DNA from: Epiperipatus broadwayi
Lineage: Eukaryota; Onychophora; Udeonychophora; Euonychophora; Peripatidae
Length of the DNA stretch: 64,000 nt
Reading direction: 5' to 3'
Assembly (NCBI GenBank): GCA_028023455.1
Contig: JAQFVV010012398.1
Coordinates: 10,405,160 to 10,469,159 of the forward strand
In this document: in pieces, positions 63,191 through 64,000 of the stretch
How the letters are laid out: each line of letters starts with the position of its first letter
How positions within the stretch are numbered: position 1 is the stretch's first letter
Translations under genes and position numbers: made by a program
Notes under the pieces: generated by a model
Databases searched by the model: none
Told to the model about the DNA's origin: nothing
Seen by the model: the letters and a program-made list of their open reading frames with translations, nothing else

Positions 63191-64000
63191 CACTCTAGCA
63201 TAAAAAATAGTTTTATTTCAGAAAGGAGTTTTGCCTATATTCTTTATATTACAATACTCTGACATAACAAAAAAGCGATTACTCGCTCCCCTCCCCCGAT
63301 AATTTATTAAACCACAAAACTCCGTTCAGATGAACATAGCATAAATTAATAAACATGAAATTAAAACTAAAGATAGATGGCATAAGAATAAATTGCATAA
63401 AATGATTAATAAAATTATAATTTAGAAATGAGAATTTGTTTGAATGGCTTTATAAAAACTAAATATTTATGCTTATTTAAAATATTAGTGATCAAACAAA
63501 AATTTTGAGAGTGCTCTAAGCTTTACATAAATTTAATATAAACAGTTTAGTGTAACATTTAAATGATATCATTAATTATGGGATTTATTAGTTAGCTAGC
63601 TTTTCATTTAGAATGAGTTTAGTTATGGAATTAAATACTCTGCAGAATGATTTACTGGTAATCTTGATAGTGAGTCTTTCAAAGCATCTTTCTTGTGTGT
63701 CTTCTCTCTGTTTCAGTGGTTGTGGCTTCTCTATGTTGGAGTCTGGATGTAGCTTTGTGGTGGCCGCTTTTCTCCATCACTCGTTCAAGGAACTCTCTGA
63801 CATTTCAGATGTAGCTTCTTTCTCCATCACTGGACTGGGCATGGCTGAGGTTGATGTTTTCTCTCATGTTAGCAGCTTGTTTGGGGACAAGTAGATGGCT
63901 GTCTCTTGTCTCTATCCAACGATCATCATTTGAACAGCTTGAGTAATGGCTTTCTAGGATTCAGCTTGCTAAAGTACAGCAGAAACAGTTTTATCATCTA
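63191..64000. other. No gene recognised; open frame at 63613-63894
   Basis: CTCCCCTCCCCC at 63286-63297 repeats the polypurine-tract motif of 61417. A 93-codon plus-strand frame (MSLVMELNTLQNDLL..., Ser-rich) and an overlapping minus frame with NMRENINLSHAQSSDGERSY occupy the G+C-richer end of the window. The element body may continue past the edge. No domain is identified. Confidence 0.35.

Overview
The window is AT-rich (roughly a quarter to 30% G+C by eye), largely non-coding DNA from an animal, most likely an invertebrate. I see no bacterial-style gene packing, operons or long ORFs. The evidence is spliceosomal exon signals, long (AT)n, (AAT)n and (TC)n arrays, and remnants of many metazoan transposon classes: LINE reverse transcriptases, a Penelope-like GIY-YIG end, two hAT transposases, a Ty3/Gypsy element, tRNA-derived SINEs and several MITE-like elements. 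CpG is scarce over most of the window but common at 5.55-7.6 kb and 36.3-38.6 kb, which suggests a methylated genome with two unmethylated islands. I cannot name the species; a mollusc, another lophotrochozoan or a chelicerate would all fit.

The only protein I recognise with confidence is an intact, intronless MIC13/QIL1 homologue (MICOS complex, inner mitochondrial membrane) at 22303-22638. A short A-tract and a 13-bp near-perfect direct repeat flank it, so it looks like a processed retrocopy that still has an open frame.

The other host coding content is inferred from splice sites. On the + strand, short exons at 10.4, 16.4, 33.0, 40.5, 53.3, 54.6 and 55.0 kb can be chained, with compatible phases at most joins, into one gene. 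At least one exon is missing between 16.46 and 33.04 kb, and there is one frame conflict at an A11 run. A CpG-rich block with a TATA box and initiator at about 6.0 kb is a plausible promoter. On the - strand, exons at 24.6-24.75 kb and 1.2 kb suggest a second, unidentified gene that overlaps the first. The 36.3-38.6 kb island could be its promoter region, but this is speculative.

Layout: 0-5 kb, AT-rich DNA with a LINE relic and a long ATT/AAT array. 5.5-7.6 kb, CpG-rich promoter-like block. 8-22 kb, intronic or intergenic DNA with Penelope, SINE and LINE relics. 22.3-23 kb, MIC13 retrocopy. 24.6-30.3 kb, a - strand exon and four MITE-like elements. 36.3-38.6 kb, CpG island with nested inverted repeats. 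39-43 kb, microsatellites and candidate exons. 44.5-50.3 kb, two degenerate hAT transposases and two tRNA-derived SINEs. 52.2-55.1 kb, a LINE relic followed by the best-supported run of + strand exons. 56.6-59.8 kb, an internally deleted Gypsy element with both LTRs. 60.9-64 kb, two related LTRs, a duplicated polypurine tract and two minisatellites. One of these repeats the consensus splice donor CAGGTGAGT.
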